A stretch of DNA of 35,298 bases from an uncultured Acetatifactor sp. (lineage in GTDB: Bacteria; Bacillota; Clostridia; Lachnospirales; Lachnospiraceae): assembly GCA_910578215.1 (NCBI GenBank), contig CAJTPH010000006.1:55651-90948 (forward strand). Reading direction: 5' to 3'. Under the pieces are notes generated by a model that saw nothing but the letters and a program-made list of their open reading frames with translations, was not told where the DNA came from and did no database searches. Below are positions 23,881-31,296 of the stretch, piece after piece (the stretch's first letter is position 1; every line of letters begins with the position of its first letter). Made by a program: the position numbers and the translations under genes.

Positions 23881-26184
23881 ATGAATTTAGAACAGCAGTT
23901 AAGCGAATTGACAAAGAAAATGTACGGATGCCCCATTACAAAATGTACCGATGCGCAGCTTTACAGCTGTGTGCTGCAGCTGACAAAGGAATTGCTGGCA
24001 GAGAGGCCGGCGATCACCGGCAAAAAAAAGGTATATTACATGTCCATGGAGTTCCTGATCGGGAAGCTCTTGTCCAACAACCTGATAAATCTGGGCATTT
24101 ATGAGGAGCTGAGTCAGGTTTTGAAAAAGAACGGCAGAAACATTGCGGCGATCGAGGAGGCGGAGCCGGAGCCCTCGCTTGGAAACGGCGGTCTTGGCAG
24201 GCTGGCGGCATGCTTTCTCGATTCCATTGCAACCCTGGGGCTGCCCGGGGACGGGGTGGGTCTGAATTACCATTACGGGCTTTTTAAGCAGGTGTTCCGC
24301 GACGGGCTGCAGAGGGCGGAGAAGAATGACTGGATAAATGTAGACGGAATAACGGATTCCTGGCTGACCAGGACAGATACCACGTTTGAGGTCTCCTTTG
24401 GGGACAGAAAGGTGGTTTCCGTGCTGTATGATATCGACGTGGTGGGCTATCAGAACGGCTGTAACAGGCTGCACCTGTTCGATGCGGCCACCGTGGACGA
24501 GAGCCTTGTAAAGGAGGGAATCGACTTTGACAAGACCGCCGTTGAAAAAAACCTTACGCTGTTCCTTTACCCCGACGACTCCGACGAGGCGGGCAACCTG
24601 CTTCGCATCTATCAGGAATATTTCCTTGTAAGCAGCGGTGCCCAGCTGATCGTAAAGGAATTAAAGGAAAAGGGCTGTGACCTTTACCATATGGATGAGT
24701 ACGCGACGGTTCAGATTAACGACACTCACCCCACCATGGTAATTCCTGAGCTGATCCGCATTCTCACATGGGATGAGGGCTTTACCATGGAGGACGCGGT
24801 GAACGTTGTGAGCCGCACCTGCGCTTACACCAATCATACGATTCTGGCGGAGGCGCTGGAAAAGTGGCCCCTGGCTTATATTGAGAAGGTAGTACCCCAG
24901 CTTGTGCCCATTATTAAGGAGCTCAGCGCAAGGGTGGCGAAGAAGTACACAGATCCCAGGGTGCAGATTATCGACGGGGACAAAAGGGTCCATATGGCGC
25001 ACATCGATATTCACTACGGATACAGCGTAAACGGTGTGGCAGCTATCCATACGGACATTTTGAAAGAGACGGAGCTGAATCATTTTTATAAGATATATCC
25101 TGAAAAGTTTAATAACAAGACAAACGGCATAACCTTCCGGCGCTGGCTGATGTCCTGCAACAGGGAGCTTGCGGAGCTGATTACCCACACCATAGGGGAG
25201 GGATGGAAAAAGGATGCCGGGGAGCTTGAAGGGCTTCTGGAGCTTTCGGAGCGCCAGGAACGGTCCGGTATCGGGGAGGAAAGGCTTCTGGATGCCATCG
25301 ACAGCATCAAGCAGCAGAAAAAGACGGCTCTGGCGGCGTATATCAGGGAGAAGGAGGGCATTTCCATCGAGCCCGATTCCATCTTTGACATACAGATTAA
25401 GCGGCTTCACGAGTACAAGCGGCAGCAGATGAACGCCCTTTATATCATTCATAAATATCTTGAAATAAAGGGAGGCAAAAAGCCCGTGCGCCCCGTGACC
25501 TTTATCTTTGGCGCCAAGGCGGCTCCCGCCTATGTGATTGCGCAGGATATCATTCATCTTCTTTTGGTGCTCTCCAAGATCATTAACCATGACCCGGAGG
25601 TCAGTCGGTATATGAAGGTGGTCATGGTGGAGAATTATAACGTGAGCTATGCGGAGAAGCTGATACCCGCCTGCGATGTGTCCGAACAGATCTCCCTTGC
25701 CTCTAAGGAGGCTTCCGGCACCGGCAACATGAAGTTTATGCTTAACGGCGCGGTGACGCTGGGAACCAGCGACGGCGCAAATGTGGAGATTCATGAGCTG
25801 GTGGGGGACGACAATATCTATATTTTCGGGCAAAAAAGCGATGTCGTCATCAAGCATTATGAGAAAGCGGATTATGTGTCTAAGGATTATTATAAAAAGA
25901 GCCCCGTCATTAAGGCGGCGGTAGACTTTATAGTCAGCGAGAAGGCGTTGTCCGTGGGTAAAAGGGAAAACCTGGAGCGTCTCTACAAGGAGCTTTTGAA
26001 TAAGGATTGGTTTATGACGCTGCTTGACCTGGAGGAATACATCGCGGTCAAGGACAGGGTGTTTGCGGATTACGAGGACAGGGACAGCTGGAAAAAGAAA
26101 ATGCTCGTCAACATCGCCAAGGCGGGATTTTTCTCCTCCGACCGTACCATCAGGGAGTACAACAGGGATATCTGGAAGCTGTAA
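23881..26184 (+). CDS. glgP: glycogen/maltodextrin phosphorylase
   Basis: A 767-residue PLP-dependent GT35 enzyme that releases glucose 1-phosphate from the non-reducing ends of alpha-1,4-glucans, in the cytoplasm. Visible hallmarks are the N-terminal YYMSMEFLIGKLL, the nucleotide/phosphate region SLGNGGLGRLAACFLDS, NDTHPT, IKRLHEYKRQQMN and the PLP-lysine motif EASGTGNMKFMLNGA. It lacks the long N-terminal regulatory extension of animal enzymes. The start at 23881 follows GAGAGGTGTAAGC. It is monocistronic, with a promoter candidate at 23771 and a strong hairpin after the stop. It would feed on glycogen and on the dextrins made by MalQ (34573). Confidence 0.97.
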   Translation: MNLEQQLSELTKKMYGCPITKCTDAQLYSCVLQLTKELLAERPAITGKKKVYYMSMEFLIGKLLSNNLINLGIYEELSQVLKKNGRNIAAIEEAEPEPSLGNGGLGRLAACFLDSIATLGLPGDGVGLNYHYGLFKQVFRDGLQRAEKNDWINVDGITDSWLTRTDTTFEVSFGDRKVVSVLYDIDVVGYQNGCNRLHLFDAATVDESLVKEGIDFDKTAVEKNLTLFLYPDDSDEAGNLLRIYQEYFLVSSGAQLIVKELKEKGCDLYHMDEYATVQINDTHPTMVIPELIRILTWDEGFTMEDAVNVVSRTCAYTNHTILAEALEKWPLAYIEKVVPQLVPIIKELSARVAKKYTDPRVQIIDGDKRVHMAHIDIHYGYSVNGVAAIHTDILKETELNHFYKIYPEKFNNKTNGITFRRWLMSCNRELAELITHTIGEGWKKDAGELEGLLELSERQERSGIGEERLLDAIDSIKQQKKTALAAYIREKEGISIEPDSIFDIQIKRLHEYKRQQMNALYIIHKYLEIKGGKKPVRPVTFIFGAKAAPAYVIAQDIIHLLLVLSKIINHDPEVSRYMKVVMVENYNVSYAEKLIPACDVSEQISLASKEASGTGNMKFMLNGAVTLGTSDGANVEIHELVGDDNIYIFGQKSDVVIKHYEKADYVSKDYYKKSPVIKAAVDFIVSEKALSVGKRENLERLYKELLNKDWFMTLLDLEEYIAVKDRVFADYEDRDSWKKKMLVNIAKAGFFSSDRTIREYNRDIWKL

Positions 26185-26204
26185 ATTTAATAAGAATTGC
26201 CAAA

Positions 26205-26258
26205 CCAGGGCAGCCGCTTCGACGAGGTAGAATTCGTTAAGCGGCTGCCCTGGCTTTC
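26205..26258 (+). terminator. terminator-like hairpin after glgP
   Basis: The 15-base perfect arms CCAGGGCAGCCGCTT (26205-26219) and AAGCGGCTGCCCTGG (26239-26253) enclose a 19-base loop that can form a small inner stem (ACGA/TCGT). CTTTCT follows, which is a modest T-run. Confidence 0.75.
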
Positions 26259-26271
26259 TAATCAAAAAAAT

Positions 26272-26333
26272 CAGTAATGTTGTAGTAAAATTACTGAAAA
26301 GTAGTTGACTATGAAGAAGTGATGTGATAACAT
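26272..26333 (+). promoter_or_regulatory. candidate operator and promoter of the secreted-protein operon
   Basis: The inverted repeat CAGTAAT-N11-ATTACTG (26272-26296) sits nine bases before TTGACT (26305-26310), which is followed after 17 bases by TAACAT (26328-26333). This layout suits a dimeric regulator acting just upstream of the -35 box. A second, weaker promoter (TTCCGA-N16-TATATT) lies closer to the gene, near 26453. The remainder of the 26185-26508 gap is AT-rich and shows nothing more. Confidence 0.4.
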
Positions 26334-26508
26334 GGAAATACGGAAGCAATGTCTTATTATGGATATTATAAAGAAATCCGTAGCTTGAGCGGATGAAAAT
26401 CGTGAGAAATAACTTCATTACAGGAAGGGGGGGAAGGAATTATAAAGCAGGCTTCCGAATATTGAATACAGTAGTATATTAACAATCGCAAAAATTTGGA
26501 GGGAAGGT

Positions 26509-26943
26509 ATGGCAAAAAATTTAAAGAACAAAGTAATGTTAGCCGCAATAGCTGCGTTGGCAGTGGGCAATGTACTGTCCGCGTCAGCCTCAGCTTCGGC
26601 AGAGCCGAATAGTGCAGAGTATAGCGGTTATGTGACAAAGACTCAGGATTATGTGTCCGATGACCTTATCAAAACCACGGTAAGAGATGACGGAACCAAT
26701 ATAGTAGACTCTATTGATGAAGGGTCATGGTGTTCATGGATCGGCAATTACCTTGGAATGCAGGTCACGGATAAAGTTAAGTATAATTCGCCTGATACTT
26801 ATTATATGGAGTTTCAGAGAGATGCCCAGATAGATTCAAGCTCTGTCGGTCATTTAAAGACACAGTTACATGTATCTACAACAACTTGGGAGTTTAGTTC
26901 AACAAATACCTCAGGTACCTGGAGTCCGGATACCATAAACTAA
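26509..26943 (+). CDS. small Sec-secreted protein, unrecognised, candidate bacteriocin-like effector
   Basis: A 144-residue precursor. A basic N-terminus, a hydrophobic core (about 9-23) and ASASASA before E32 form a clear Sec signal peptide, leaving a mature protein of about 113 residues. The mature part is acidic and rich in S, T, D and Y, with a single cysteine in EGSWCSWIGNYLG (71-83) and a Thr/Ser/Trp-rich tail ending in SGTWSPDTIN. No double-glycine leader, lanthionine-type core or known bacteriocin motif is seen. The strong ribosome site GGAGGGAAGGT precedes ATG 26509. It is the first gene of an operon with four membrane proteins and an ATPase, the context of secreted antimicrobial or signalling proteins. 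I do not recognise the family. Confidence 0.8.
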   Translation: MAKNLKNKVMLAAIAALAVGNVLSASASASAEPNSAEYSGYVTKTQDYVSDDLIKTTVRDDGTNIVDSIDEGSWCSWIGNYLGMQVTDKVKYNSPDTYYMEFQRDAQIDSSSVGHLKTQLHVSTTTWEFSSTNTSGTWSPDTIN

Positions 26944-26962
26944 TTTTCTAAGAGGTTGAAAG

Positions 26963-27012
26963 GGATTGCTGCAAAATGGGAGTTAAATGATTAAAACATT
27001 TTGCAGCAATCC
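26963..27012 (+). promoter_or_regulatory. perfect 16-bp hairpin between secreted-protein gene and transporter genes
   Basis: GGATTGCTGCAAAATG (26963-26978) and CATTTTGCAGCAATCC (26997-27012) are perfectly complementary around an 18-base loop. There is no T-run after the stem. It sits immediately before the ribosome site of the first permease gene. It could stabilise the 3' end of the upstream message, slow read-through or hinder initiation, all of which would give more secreted protein than transporter. Confidence 0.75.
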
Positions 27013-27030
27013 TCTAGGGGGGATGTGGTT

Positions 27031-27813
27031 ATGGTAAAAACAGAATTGAAAAGGGCATTTATCTCAAAGTCTTTCTTGCTGGCATGTGGAATTGCGTTTG
27101 CAATGTTGGCAATCGGAGGTCTGGAATACATAAATTATGCACTTCATCCTTCAAAAGGTATAGTAAGGGTATGGTGGCAAATATATATTGAGTCGCTTTT
27201 TTTTGGAATGACAAGTTTGTTAGGGGGATTTTATACTATCATAGTTATGATTCCTTATGTTCTTTCCTATAGGCGGGAGAGGGACAGCGGTTACAGGCAG
27301 CTGATTCTGTTAAAATCCTCAAGAAGGGCGTATTTAGGAGCAAAAATGCTGGCGGTGGCAGCTTCGGCTTTTGCGTCGATGCTGCTGTCGAATCTCTGCT
27401 GGATGCTGGTCTGCAGATTTGTGCTGGGGGAGACAGATCCGATGTATGATAGGTTCAGGCATATAATTGATTTTGCTTTACCGCTTTATGACAATTATCC
27501 AGGCTGGTACATGGTTATGTATGCGGTTCACGCGTCCGTGCTGGGAGCAATATTTGCCATTGCAGGCTTAGGGCTGAGCGCAGTGATTAAGAACAGGTAT
27601 CTGGCGCTTTTTCTGCCCTTTTGCTATTGTATTTTTTCATCATCCGTACTATCTTCCATTGACAACAGCTTTGCCGCTTTTGATCTGCTGTCAATACAGC
27701 TATGTCAATTTGGCGCATTAGGGTATTGGGGTATCCCCATATATGAGACAGTGCTGTTGGCAGTTGGCTTGGGGCTGTTTTTGGGAGGGGATTATCATGC
27801 TGGCAAAGCATAG
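27031..27813 (+). CDS. six-helix ABC-2-like permease, copy 1
   Basis: A 260-residue integral membrane protein with about six helices. After the first helix (about 16-37), an external loop and a second helix, the cytoplasmic segment YRRERDSGYRQLILLKSS (80-97) followed by RRAYLGAKML matches the coupling region of ABC-2 permeases such as LanE/LanG or BcrB. It would form the membrane part of a transporter with the ATPase at 30089. It is very similar to the next permease (27918) and the two may form a heterodimer. The start at 27031 follows AGGGGGGAT, after the hairpin at 26963. A GTG at 27025 is in frame but too close to the ribosome site. Confidence 0.85.
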   Translation: MVKTELKRAFISKSFLLACGIAFAMLAIGGLEYINYALHPSKGIVRVWWQIYIESLFFGMTSLLGGFYTIIVMIPYVLSYRRERDSGYRQLILLKSSRRAYLGAKMLAVAASAFASMLLSNLCWMLVCRFVLGETDPMYDRFRHIIDFALPLYDNYPGWYMVMYAVHASVLGAIFAIAGLGLSAVIKNRYLALFLPFCYCIFSSSVLSSIDNSFAAFDLLSIQLCQFGALGYWGIPIYETVLLAVGLGLFLGGDYHAGKA

Positions 27814-27850
27814 GATAAAGCACGCTTATAGGATTAAGAAGGTATCATGA
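27797..27850 (+). pseudogene. remnant of the downstream membrane-protein gene
   Basis: ATG 27797 starts 17 bases before the end of permease copy 1, exactly as ATG 28684 starts 17 bases before the end of copy 2. The first codons match the intact gene (M-L-A-K-H-R-I versus M-R-A-R-L-R-I), then similarity stops and the frame ends after 17 codons. It marks the breakpoint of the tandem duplication. Confidence 0.7.
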
Positions 27851-27917
27851 GAGAGCCGGCTGTAAAGTGAAACAGAATTTTCTTGAAATTTTGCAGCTAT
27901 CCCTTGGAGGAACATAT

Positions 27918-28700
27918 ATGGTAAAGACGGAGCTAAAAAGGGCATTTTTTTCAAAGGCTTTTTGGATCACATGTGCAATTGCCTTTGTAATGCTGGCAAT
28001 TGGCGGAACGGACTATATAAATTATGCGGTACATCCTTCAAAGGGCATAGTGTCTACATGGTGGGAAGCATATATTGTCTCGCTGACTTTTGGGATGACT
28101 TGTCTGTTAAGTCTGTTTTATCCTATCATAGTAATGATTCCTTATGTTCTTTCCTACCGACGGGAAAGAGACAGCGGTTACAGGCAGCTGATTTTGTTAA
28201 AAACCTCAAAAAGGGCGTATTTAGGAGCAAAAATGCTGGCGGTGGCAGTCTCTGCATTTGCGTCGATGCTGCTTCCCAATCTCTGCTGGATGCTGGTCTG
28301 CAGGTTTGTGCTGGGGGAGACGGACCCGGCATATGAGTATTTCAGGCATATGATCGATTTTGCTTTGCCGCTGTATGACAGTCACCCCGGCTGGTACATG
28401 GTTATGTATGCGGTTCATGCGTCCGTGCTGGGAGCAATATTTGCCATTGCAGGCTTAGGGCTGAGCACGGTGATTAAAAACAGGTATCTGGCACTTTTGC
28501 TTCCTTTTTGCTATTGTGTTTTTTCAGGCGCCGTTCTGGTATATCTTGACAGTGGCTTTGCCGCTTTTTATCTTTTGCCAATACAATCGTACCGCTTCAG
28601 CGTCATAGGGTATTGGGGCATTCCCCTATATGAGGCGGTGCTGCTGACAGTGGGCTTAGGGCTGTTTTTGGGAGGGGATTATCATGCGGGCAAGGCTTAG
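27918..28700 (+). CDS. six-helix ABC-2-like permease, copy 2
   Basis: A 260-residue protein, the same length as copy 1 and nearly the same along its whole length, including the coupling segment YRRERDSGYRQLILLK and the motif HASVLGAIFAIAGLGLS. Most differences lie in the first helix, the extracellular loops and the region around residues 220-240, near the last helices. The start at 27918 follows TTGGAGGAACATAT. Its end overlaps the next gene by 17 bases, implying coupled translation. The retention of both copies open and full length suggests selection for two distinct subunits rather than decay. Confidence 0.85.
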   Translation: MVKTELKRAFFSKAFWITCAIAFVMLAIGGTDYINYAVHPSKGIVSTWWEAYIVSLTFGMTCLLSLFYPIIVMIPYVLSYRRERDSGYRQLILLKTSKRAYLGAKMLAVAVSAFASMLLPNLCWMLVCRFVLGETDPAYEYFRHMIDFALPLYDSHPGWYMVMYAVHASVLGAIFAIAGLGLSTVIKNRYLALLLPFCYCVFSGAVLVYLDSGFAAFYLLPIQSYRFSVIGYWGIPLYEAVLLTVGLGLFLGGDYHAGKA

Positions 28701-29439
28701 GATAGAGTGCGGGGAATTTCATTTTGTGTGGAAGCTGACAGTGCAGGCAGTTCTTTCTGTCATGGTGGCTTATACGCATTTGGGCAGTATGCTGCGTTCC
28801 TATCCGGCTGCTTGCCTTGGCGAATATATCGTGTACTTGTTGACGGACTATTATTATTTTCTGGCGCTTTTTCCGTTTTTGTGTCTGATATGGACCAGCG
28901 GAAGGAATAATGAGACCCACAGGTATCCGGTTTTAATACGCTATCGAACCAGGAACGAGTTTCTTTACATGCGGCTGCTTGCAAAGGCGCTTTTTCTGCT
29001 GGCTGCTCTGGCGGTTCATGTGGGGGCGTTGCTGGCGGTGGGCCGTTCCCTGCCCAGGGTCTCAGGCTTTGTGTATGTAGCTTCCGAAAATCTTACGGGT
29101 ATCATCGCAAGGCAGCTGTTGAATTTATTCTGCTATATCTGTGTGATGTATCTATTACATGAGATTTTGAGGAGTATTGTGGGAAACGTCATGCTGGATA
29201 CCCTGGTTACTACTCTGGTATCCCTTCTTGATCTAGTGGTTACAAAGCTGATGCTTAGCTTTGTGGCAGCCTGGACGCCATGGGGGCATATTGCTTACAG
29301 GCTGTTCGGGAGCGAAAGGCAGAATTATCGGTTTTATTGGCTGTATTGGCTTTTTTTGCTGCTGCTGTTATTTTATGCGGCGGATTTATTGAATGGGAGA
29401 AGGGATTATGTCTTTGAGGAAACCCGCAAAAGCAATTAG
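28684..29439 (+). CDS. integral membrane protein, ABC-2-like, unrecognised
   Basis: A 251-residue protein with about six hydrophobic segments. It shows a cytoplasmic segment, ETHRYPVLIRYRTRNEFLYM followed by RLLAKAL, placed like the coupling loop of ABC-2 permeases, so it is probably another transporter subunit of the same broad fold though not a close relative of the 260-residue pair. It starts inside the end of permease copy 2 (17-base overlap) and ends 32 bases inside the next gene. No catalytic motif is visible. Confidence 0.8.
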   Translation: MRARLRIECGEFHFVWKLTVQAVLSVMVAYTHLGSMLRSYPAACLGEYIVYLLTDYYYFLALFPFLCLIWTSGRNNETHRYPVLIRYRTRNEFLYMRLLAKALFLLAALAVHVGALLAVGRSLPRVSGFVYVASENLTGIIARQLLNLFCYICVMYLLHEILRSIVGNVMLDTLVTTLVSLLDLVVTKLMLSFVAAWTPWGHIAYRLFGSERQNYRFYWLYWLFLLLLLFYAADLLNGRRDYVFEETRKSN

Positions 29440-30058
29440 CTTTGTTCTGCTTTTCTGCCTGCTGGCGTGGTACTCCCGGCGTTATATGGGGGAAGTGCAG
29501 GAGGAAATTCTGGTTGCAGCCTGGTCCCGGGCTTTCCGCAGGCTGAATGGGGACTGCATTTACTGGATGGCGCTGCGTCTGGCGGCATGGCTGTTTATCT
29601 ATCTGCGCCTTCTTCGTCTGGAGAGCGGATTTTCCGTTTATCTGTTTCTGCGCCGGAGAAGCTTTGCGAGGGTGTTTGTACGTACATATACAGACTGTCT
29701 TGGGACGGCGCTGTGCTATTATTGCCTGGGGACGCTGATAATGGCGGTCTGCCATTGGGCGGCCGTGCCGGGAACGGATTTAGGGCTGCTACTGTGGCAG
29801 GAGCGTCTGCCGGAGATTTTGGCAGGGGAATGCCTGGGCAGCTTAAGCCTTTGCCTGGCGGCGTATCTGGTTTTTAGCCTGTGCGGAAGGGCAGAGGCGG
29901 GATTTTTGGCTATTCTTACGGGAAGGCTGCTTTGGGGCTTTGGGGTTGGTGAGACGGGGTTGGGACTGCCTGCGCAGGCAGCGCTTGGGTGCGTATTGGC
30001 AGGAGCAGCGTTTTTTGCTGCAGCCCGCAATTTTTATTTCAAAATGGGAGCTGTGTAA
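29408..30058 (+). CDS. integral membrane protein, unrecognised (216 aa)
   Basis: A protein with about five or six hydrophobic segments and short arginine-rich loops (FLRRRSFARVFVRTY, about 73-87), without a motif I can assign. The start ATG 29408 is chosen for GGGAGAAGGGATT just before it; an in-frame ATG at 29393 has no ribosome site. It overlaps the previous gene by 32 bases and precedes the ATPase gene by 30. Location and topology suggest a further membrane subunit or an immunity protein of the cassette. Confidence 0.78.
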   Translation: MSLRKPAKAISFVLLFCLLAWYSRRYMGEVQEEILVAAWSRAFRRLNGDCIYWMALRLAAWLFIYLRLLRLESGFSVYLFLRRRSFARVFVRTYTDCLGTALCYYCLGTLIMAVCHWAAVPGTDLGLLLWQERLPEILAGECLGSLSLCLAAYLVFSLCGRAEAGFLAILTGRLLWGFGVGETGLGLPAQAALGCVLAGAAFFAAARNFYFKMGAV

Positions 30059-30088
30059 GCCGGCGGTGCTTAACAATGGGAGGGAACC

Positions 30089-30742
30089 TTGGAAAAATCG
30101 GGAAATATGGTGGAATTGAATCACATAAAAAAGGCATATAAGAGCAATGTGCTGTTTACGGATTTGAATTTTAAGGTGCAGCGGGGGGAAAGCTGTGCCA
30201 TTGTAGGAGTGAACGGGGCAGGAAAGAGCGTGCTGCTTAAAATGATCTGCGGGCTGGTCCTGCCGGACGACGGGGAGGTTATCGTCGATGGGGAGAGGAT
30301 AGAAAAAGGAAGGTTTCCCCGGAACATAGGAGTGATTTTGGACAATGCAGGCTTTCTCCCCAATGAGACGGGGCTGAAAAATCTCTCTATTATAGCGGGA
30401 ATTTTGAAGAAGGTAACAAAGGATGAGCTGGATGGGGTAATGCGGCTGGTGGGTCTTGACCCTGCTTCCAGGGTCAAGGTCGCCAAATATTCGCTGGGAA
30501 TGAAGCAGCGTCTTGCCATTGCGCAGGCGCTGATGGAAAAGCCGTCCCTTTTGATTCTGGACGAACCCTTTAACGCTATTGACTCGGATACCGTGGAAGA
30601 TTTCCGAAAGCTGCTTGGGCGGCTGAATACGCAGGAGGGAGTGACCATACTTATGACATCCCATCATACGGAGGATATTTGCGGCTTGTGCGGGAGCATA
30701 TATCGGATTGAGTCAGGTGATTTGAGGAAGATAGAGGCATAA
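30089..30742 (+). CDS. ABC transporter ATPase (BcrA/LanF-like)
   Basis: A 217-residue ATPase. Walker A is GVNGAGKS (at about 38-45), the signature is YSLGMKQRLAIAQ, Walker B is LLILDEPFNAID and the switch histidine is in TSHHTED. The LGMKQR-type signature and the short length are typical of ATPases that pair with ABC-2 permeases in bacitracin, lantibiotic and similar export or self-protection systems. It is the last gene of the operon and the only ATPase for the four membrane proteins before it. The start is TTG 30089, five bases after GGAGGG; ATG 30107 is the alternative. A strong terminator follows. Confidence 0.93.
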   Translation: MEKSGNMVELNHIKKAYKSNVLFTDLNFKVQRGESCAIVGVNGAGKSVLLKMICGLVLPDDGEVIVDGERIEKGRFPRNIGVILDNAGFLPNETGLKNLSIIAGILKKVTKDELDGVMRLVGLDPASRVKVAKYSLGMKQRLAIAQALMEKPSLLILDEPFNAIDSDTVEDFRKLLGRLNTQEGVTILMTSHHTEDICGLCGSIYRIESGDLRKIEA

Positions 30743-30772
30743 AGAGCGGAAAATTGAAAAATAGTTTAACGG

Positions 30773-30807
30773 CTGCCGGATGATTTTGAGATCCGGCAGT
30801 TTTTTTG
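30773..30807 (+). terminator. rho-independent terminator of the secreted-protein operon
   Basis: CTGCCGGAT (30773-30781), loop, ATCCGGCAG (30791-30799) and then seven T (30800-30806). A textbook terminator. Confidence 0.95.
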
Positions 30808-31192
30808 CACGGATAAACACGGATAATTGCAAAGAAGTGCAGATATCTGAAAAAGCACAGATAACTGAAAAGAATGCAGATCATTGAAAAAAGTGCAGAT
30901 ATCTGAAAGAAGTGCAGATACCTGAAAAAGCACAAATAATTGAAAAGAATGCAGATATTTGAAAGAAGTGCAGATATCTGAAAAAAGCACAGATAATTGA
31001 AAAGAATGCAGATCATTGAAAAAAGTGCAGATATCTGAAAAAAGCACAGATCATTGAAAAAAGTACAGATAATTAAAAAGAGTACAAATATCTGAAAGAA
31101 TTGCAGATATTTAGACGAAGTACAAATAATTAATAAAATACAAATACTTGAAAGAAAAATTAAAAATTGAAAATAATTACAAATAAGCACTG
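30808..31192. repeat. 19-bp tandem repeat array, about 17 units, palindromic core
   Basis: Nearly contiguous 18-19-base units with the consensus TGCAGATAtcTGAAAAAAG run from about 30838 to 31160, with degenerate flanks. In at least four units the core CAGATATCTG is a perfect palindrome. A block of units (30838-30910) recurs about 131 bases later (30969-31043), so the array grew partly by block duplication. Units near the binding-protein gene are more degenerate. There are no spacers, so it is not CRISPR. It occupies the gap between the operon terminator and the importer genes. The last part (31193-31296) is AT-rich leader of the binding-protein gene. Confidence 0.9.
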
Positions 31193-31296
31193 TCAATTGG
31201 TGAAACTGTATTTTTTACATGCTTAATTTTCTGAAATATGGAAAACCTAACATTAGCTATGCAAATAAAAGAGAAAGCAGAGAGGAGATTGCAGTT

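Larger units (their letters stand above)
26998..28705 (+). repeat. tandem gene duplication, two diverged copies of about 0.82 kb
   Basis: Copy 1 (about 26998-27818) and copy 2 (about 27888-28705) align from ATTTTGCAGC before the ribosome site, through an equal-length 260-codon gene, into the first codons of the following gene. The spacing between start codons is 887 bases. Many substitutions separate the copies, so the duplication is not recent. Confidence 0.9.

Noticed and set aside
26332..26388. 18-codon ORF before the secreted-protein gene, possible signal peptide pheromone
   Set aside because: No ribosome site and no cognate receptor nearby; the frame is short enough to occur by chance.
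24661..26418. 585-codon minus-strand ORF
   Set aside because: It lies antisense to glgP over most of its length. It is a compositional shadow.
26509..26943. Assignment of the secreted protein to the lactococcin 972 family
   Set aside because: The operon idea is similar, but the mature sequence lacks the family's Gly/Trp/Tyr/His pattern, and the membrane proteins are shorter and of another type.
30808..31192. CRISPR array
   Set aside because: The units are contiguous, with no spacers and no cas genes.
30651..31196. 181-codon Phe/Ile/Leu-rich minus-strand ORF across the 19-bp array
   Set aside because: The repeat contains no stop on the minus strand. The ORF begins at TTG without a ribosome site and runs into the ATPase gene, so it is not a protein I can support.
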